This document shows positions 14,660 to 15,488 of a stretch of DNA of 15,488 bases, piece by piece. The stretch lies in the NCBI GenBank assembly GCA_030623035.1, contig JAUXFK010000037.1, positions 1-15,488 of the forward strand, written 5' to 3'. The stretch comes from Deltaproteobacteria bacterium (GTDB lineage Bacteria; Desulfobacterota; UBA8473). Made by a program: the position numbers and the translations under genes. Each line of letters begins with the position of its first letter. Position 1 is the first letter of the stretch. The notes under the pieces are model-generated. The model saw only the letters and a program-made list of their open reading frames with translations. It made no database searches and was not told the origin of the DNA.

Positions 14660-15376
14660 TTGAAGGTTTTAGCAGTAGAGACTTCAACTATAGCAGGAAG
14701 TGTTGCCCTTATTGACGGAGAGGAACTGATAGCAGAGTATTTGCTTAATATAGAAATAACCCATTCCGAAAGGCTGCTTTCGACCATTGACCGTGTAATA
14801 TGTGATGCAAAGATACAGATGGGCGATATTGATGGATTTGCAATCTCTATGGGGCCGGGTTCTTTTACGGGACTTCGGATTGGCACAAGCGCTGTTAAAG
14901 GGCTTGCCTTTGCAACCGGCAAACCCGTTGTAGGTATTCTAACCCTCGATGCCATGGCCGAAAATCTTTTATTTACGAATTATCTGATCTGTCCGATATT
15001 AGATGCAAGAAAAAAGGAGGTATACGCCGCACTTTATAAAAGGGATGAAGAAAACAAGCTAAAAAAGTTCACCCCAGACCTCGCAATAAAACCGAAAGAT
15101 CTGCTCAAAAGGATTCAAGAGAGGGTGGTTTTTCTAGGTAACGGCATAAAAGTCTATCACACATTGATAAAAGAGGAGCTTCGAGACTTAGCCCTCTTTG
15201 CTCCTTCCAATTTAGGCTTTCCTCGTGCAGGAATTGTTGCAAGGTTGAGTTTAGACGAATTCAAGAAGAACAATATATTAGATTTAGATACGTTTACTCC
15301 TTTTTATATACGTCCTTCAGAGGCAGAGATAATGGTAAGAAAAGCCAGGGGGAAAAATGATCGACTTAACAAATAG
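14660..15376 (+). CDS. tsaB: tRNA t6A biosynthesis protein TsaB
   Basis: TsaB pairs with the related TsaD, and with TsaE, to transfer threonylcarbamoyl from the TsaC product to A37 of ANN-decoding tRNAs. The 238-residue protein starts with MKVLAVETSTIAGSVALIDG, the ASKHA-fold strand-turn of the family, and has FAISMGPGSFTGLRIG (60-75) followed by SAVKGLAFATGKPVVGI, the most conserved TsaB stretch. It lacks the HxxxH metal site of TsaD, which distinguishes it from that paralogue. The start is TTG: no ATG or GTG lies between it and an in-frame stop at 14603-14605, and the protein begins at the conserved position. The ribosome-binding site is weak (AGG, 9 bases upstream). It follows rseP by 54 bases, and its stop codon is the first point of contact with repeat copy B. 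Confidence 0.94.
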   Translation: MKVLAVETSTIAGSVALIDGEELIAEYLLNIEITHSERLLSTIDRVICDAKIQMGDIDGFAISMGPGSFTGLRIGTSAVKGLAFATGKPVVGILTLDAMAENLLFTNYLICPILDARKKEVYAALYKRDEENKLKKFTPDLAIKPKDLLKRIQERVVFLGNGIKVYHTLIKEELRDLALFAPSNLGFPRAGIVARLSLDEFKKNNILDLDTFTPFYIRPSEAEIMVRKARGKNDRLNK

Positions 15377-15488
15377 TATTATTTTAGCCTTATGAAACAG
15401 AAAGCACTGGCCAAGCTTCAACGGCAATCAAATTTTAACCCGTGCAAAACTCGCATCTTTCCCCCTGTTCTTTCTTAACGCTCACTAA
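15376..15488. repeat. Dispersed direct repeat, copy B (cut by the window end)
   Basis: This is the same sequence and orientation as 2528-2640, with 95 of the first 100 positions identical. Similarity begins at the G of the tsaB stop codon TAG, so the repeat abuts the gene exactly. It includes the arm at 15429-15446 (17 of 18 matching the inverse of 2653-2670). The window stops inside the repeat. If this is a contig end, repeat-induced assembly breakage is a likely cause. Confidence 0.85.

Noticed and set aside
2528..15488. Circular contig closure inferred from the shared sequence
   Set aside because: The copies are only 95% identical, and copy A is 2.5 kb inside the window rather than at its start, so this is a dispersed repeat and not an assembly overlap.
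1..15488. CRISPR array, tRNA, rRNA, phage or defence genes
   Set aside because: I saw no regularly spaced repeats, cloverleaf sequences, rRNA segments, integrase/transposase genes or defence-protein motifs on either strand.

Overview
The window reads as a stretch of ordinary bacterial chromosome, moderately AT-rich, from a Gram-negative bacterium. The best guess is a member of the Desulfobacterota (the former Deltaproteobacteria) or a close relative. That placement is inference, resting on the gene order secA-argJ, then rpsB-tsf-pyrH-frr-uppS-cdsA-dxr-rseP-tsaB, on a clostridial-type 2[4Fe-4S] ferredoxin among these genes (which suits an anaerobe), and on dispersed intergenic repeats of the CATTCCGGNGAAANCCGGAAT type. 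No 16S rRNA or other decisive marker is present.

Layout. Bases 1-488 hold no credible gene: a cruciform repeat lies at the left edge, followed by palindromes. ligA (NAD-dependent DNA ligase) is the only minus-strand gene (489-2498). The divergent ligA/secA gap (2499-2929) holds copy A of a dispersed repeat of about 110 bp, an inverted repeat, and a palindrome plus promoter-like boxes ahead of secA. From secA to the right edge every gene is on the plus strand. secA (2930-5587) is separated from argJ (5921-7108) by a 258-bp MITE-like element with perfect 16-bp terminal inverted repeats and a nearly perfect 8-bp target duplication. A translation cluster follows: rpsB, tsf, pyrH and frr. Next comes a 56-residue ferredoxin gene, a 479-bp noncoding stretch with several hairpins, and an envelope/isoprenoid cluster (uppS, cdsA, dxr, rseP), ending with tsaB. 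Copy B of the dispersed repeat begins on the last base of the tsaB stop codon and runs off the window end.

How the genes work together. rpsB, tsf and frr serve translation (ribosome assembly, EF-Tu recycling, ribosome recycling), and tsaB serves tRNA t6A modification. pyrH supplies UDP for pyrimidine nucleotides. dxr (MEP pathway) and uppS (undecaprenyl diphosphate) feed the lipid carrier for peptidoglycan and O-antigen, cdsA supplies CDP-diacylglycerol for phospholipids, and secA and rseP handle protein export and envelope-stress proteolysis. argJ is an arginine biosynthesis enzyme. All core proteins appear full length with key motifs intact.

I found no defence system, phage, CRISPR array, rRNA or tRNA. 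The points of interest are noncoding or small: the MITE-like element with a visible target duplication, the direct repeats bracketing the 12.8-kb core block, the small ferredoxin gene embedded in the operon, and a structured, terminator-like RNA ahead of uppS. I do not see a new biological system here.
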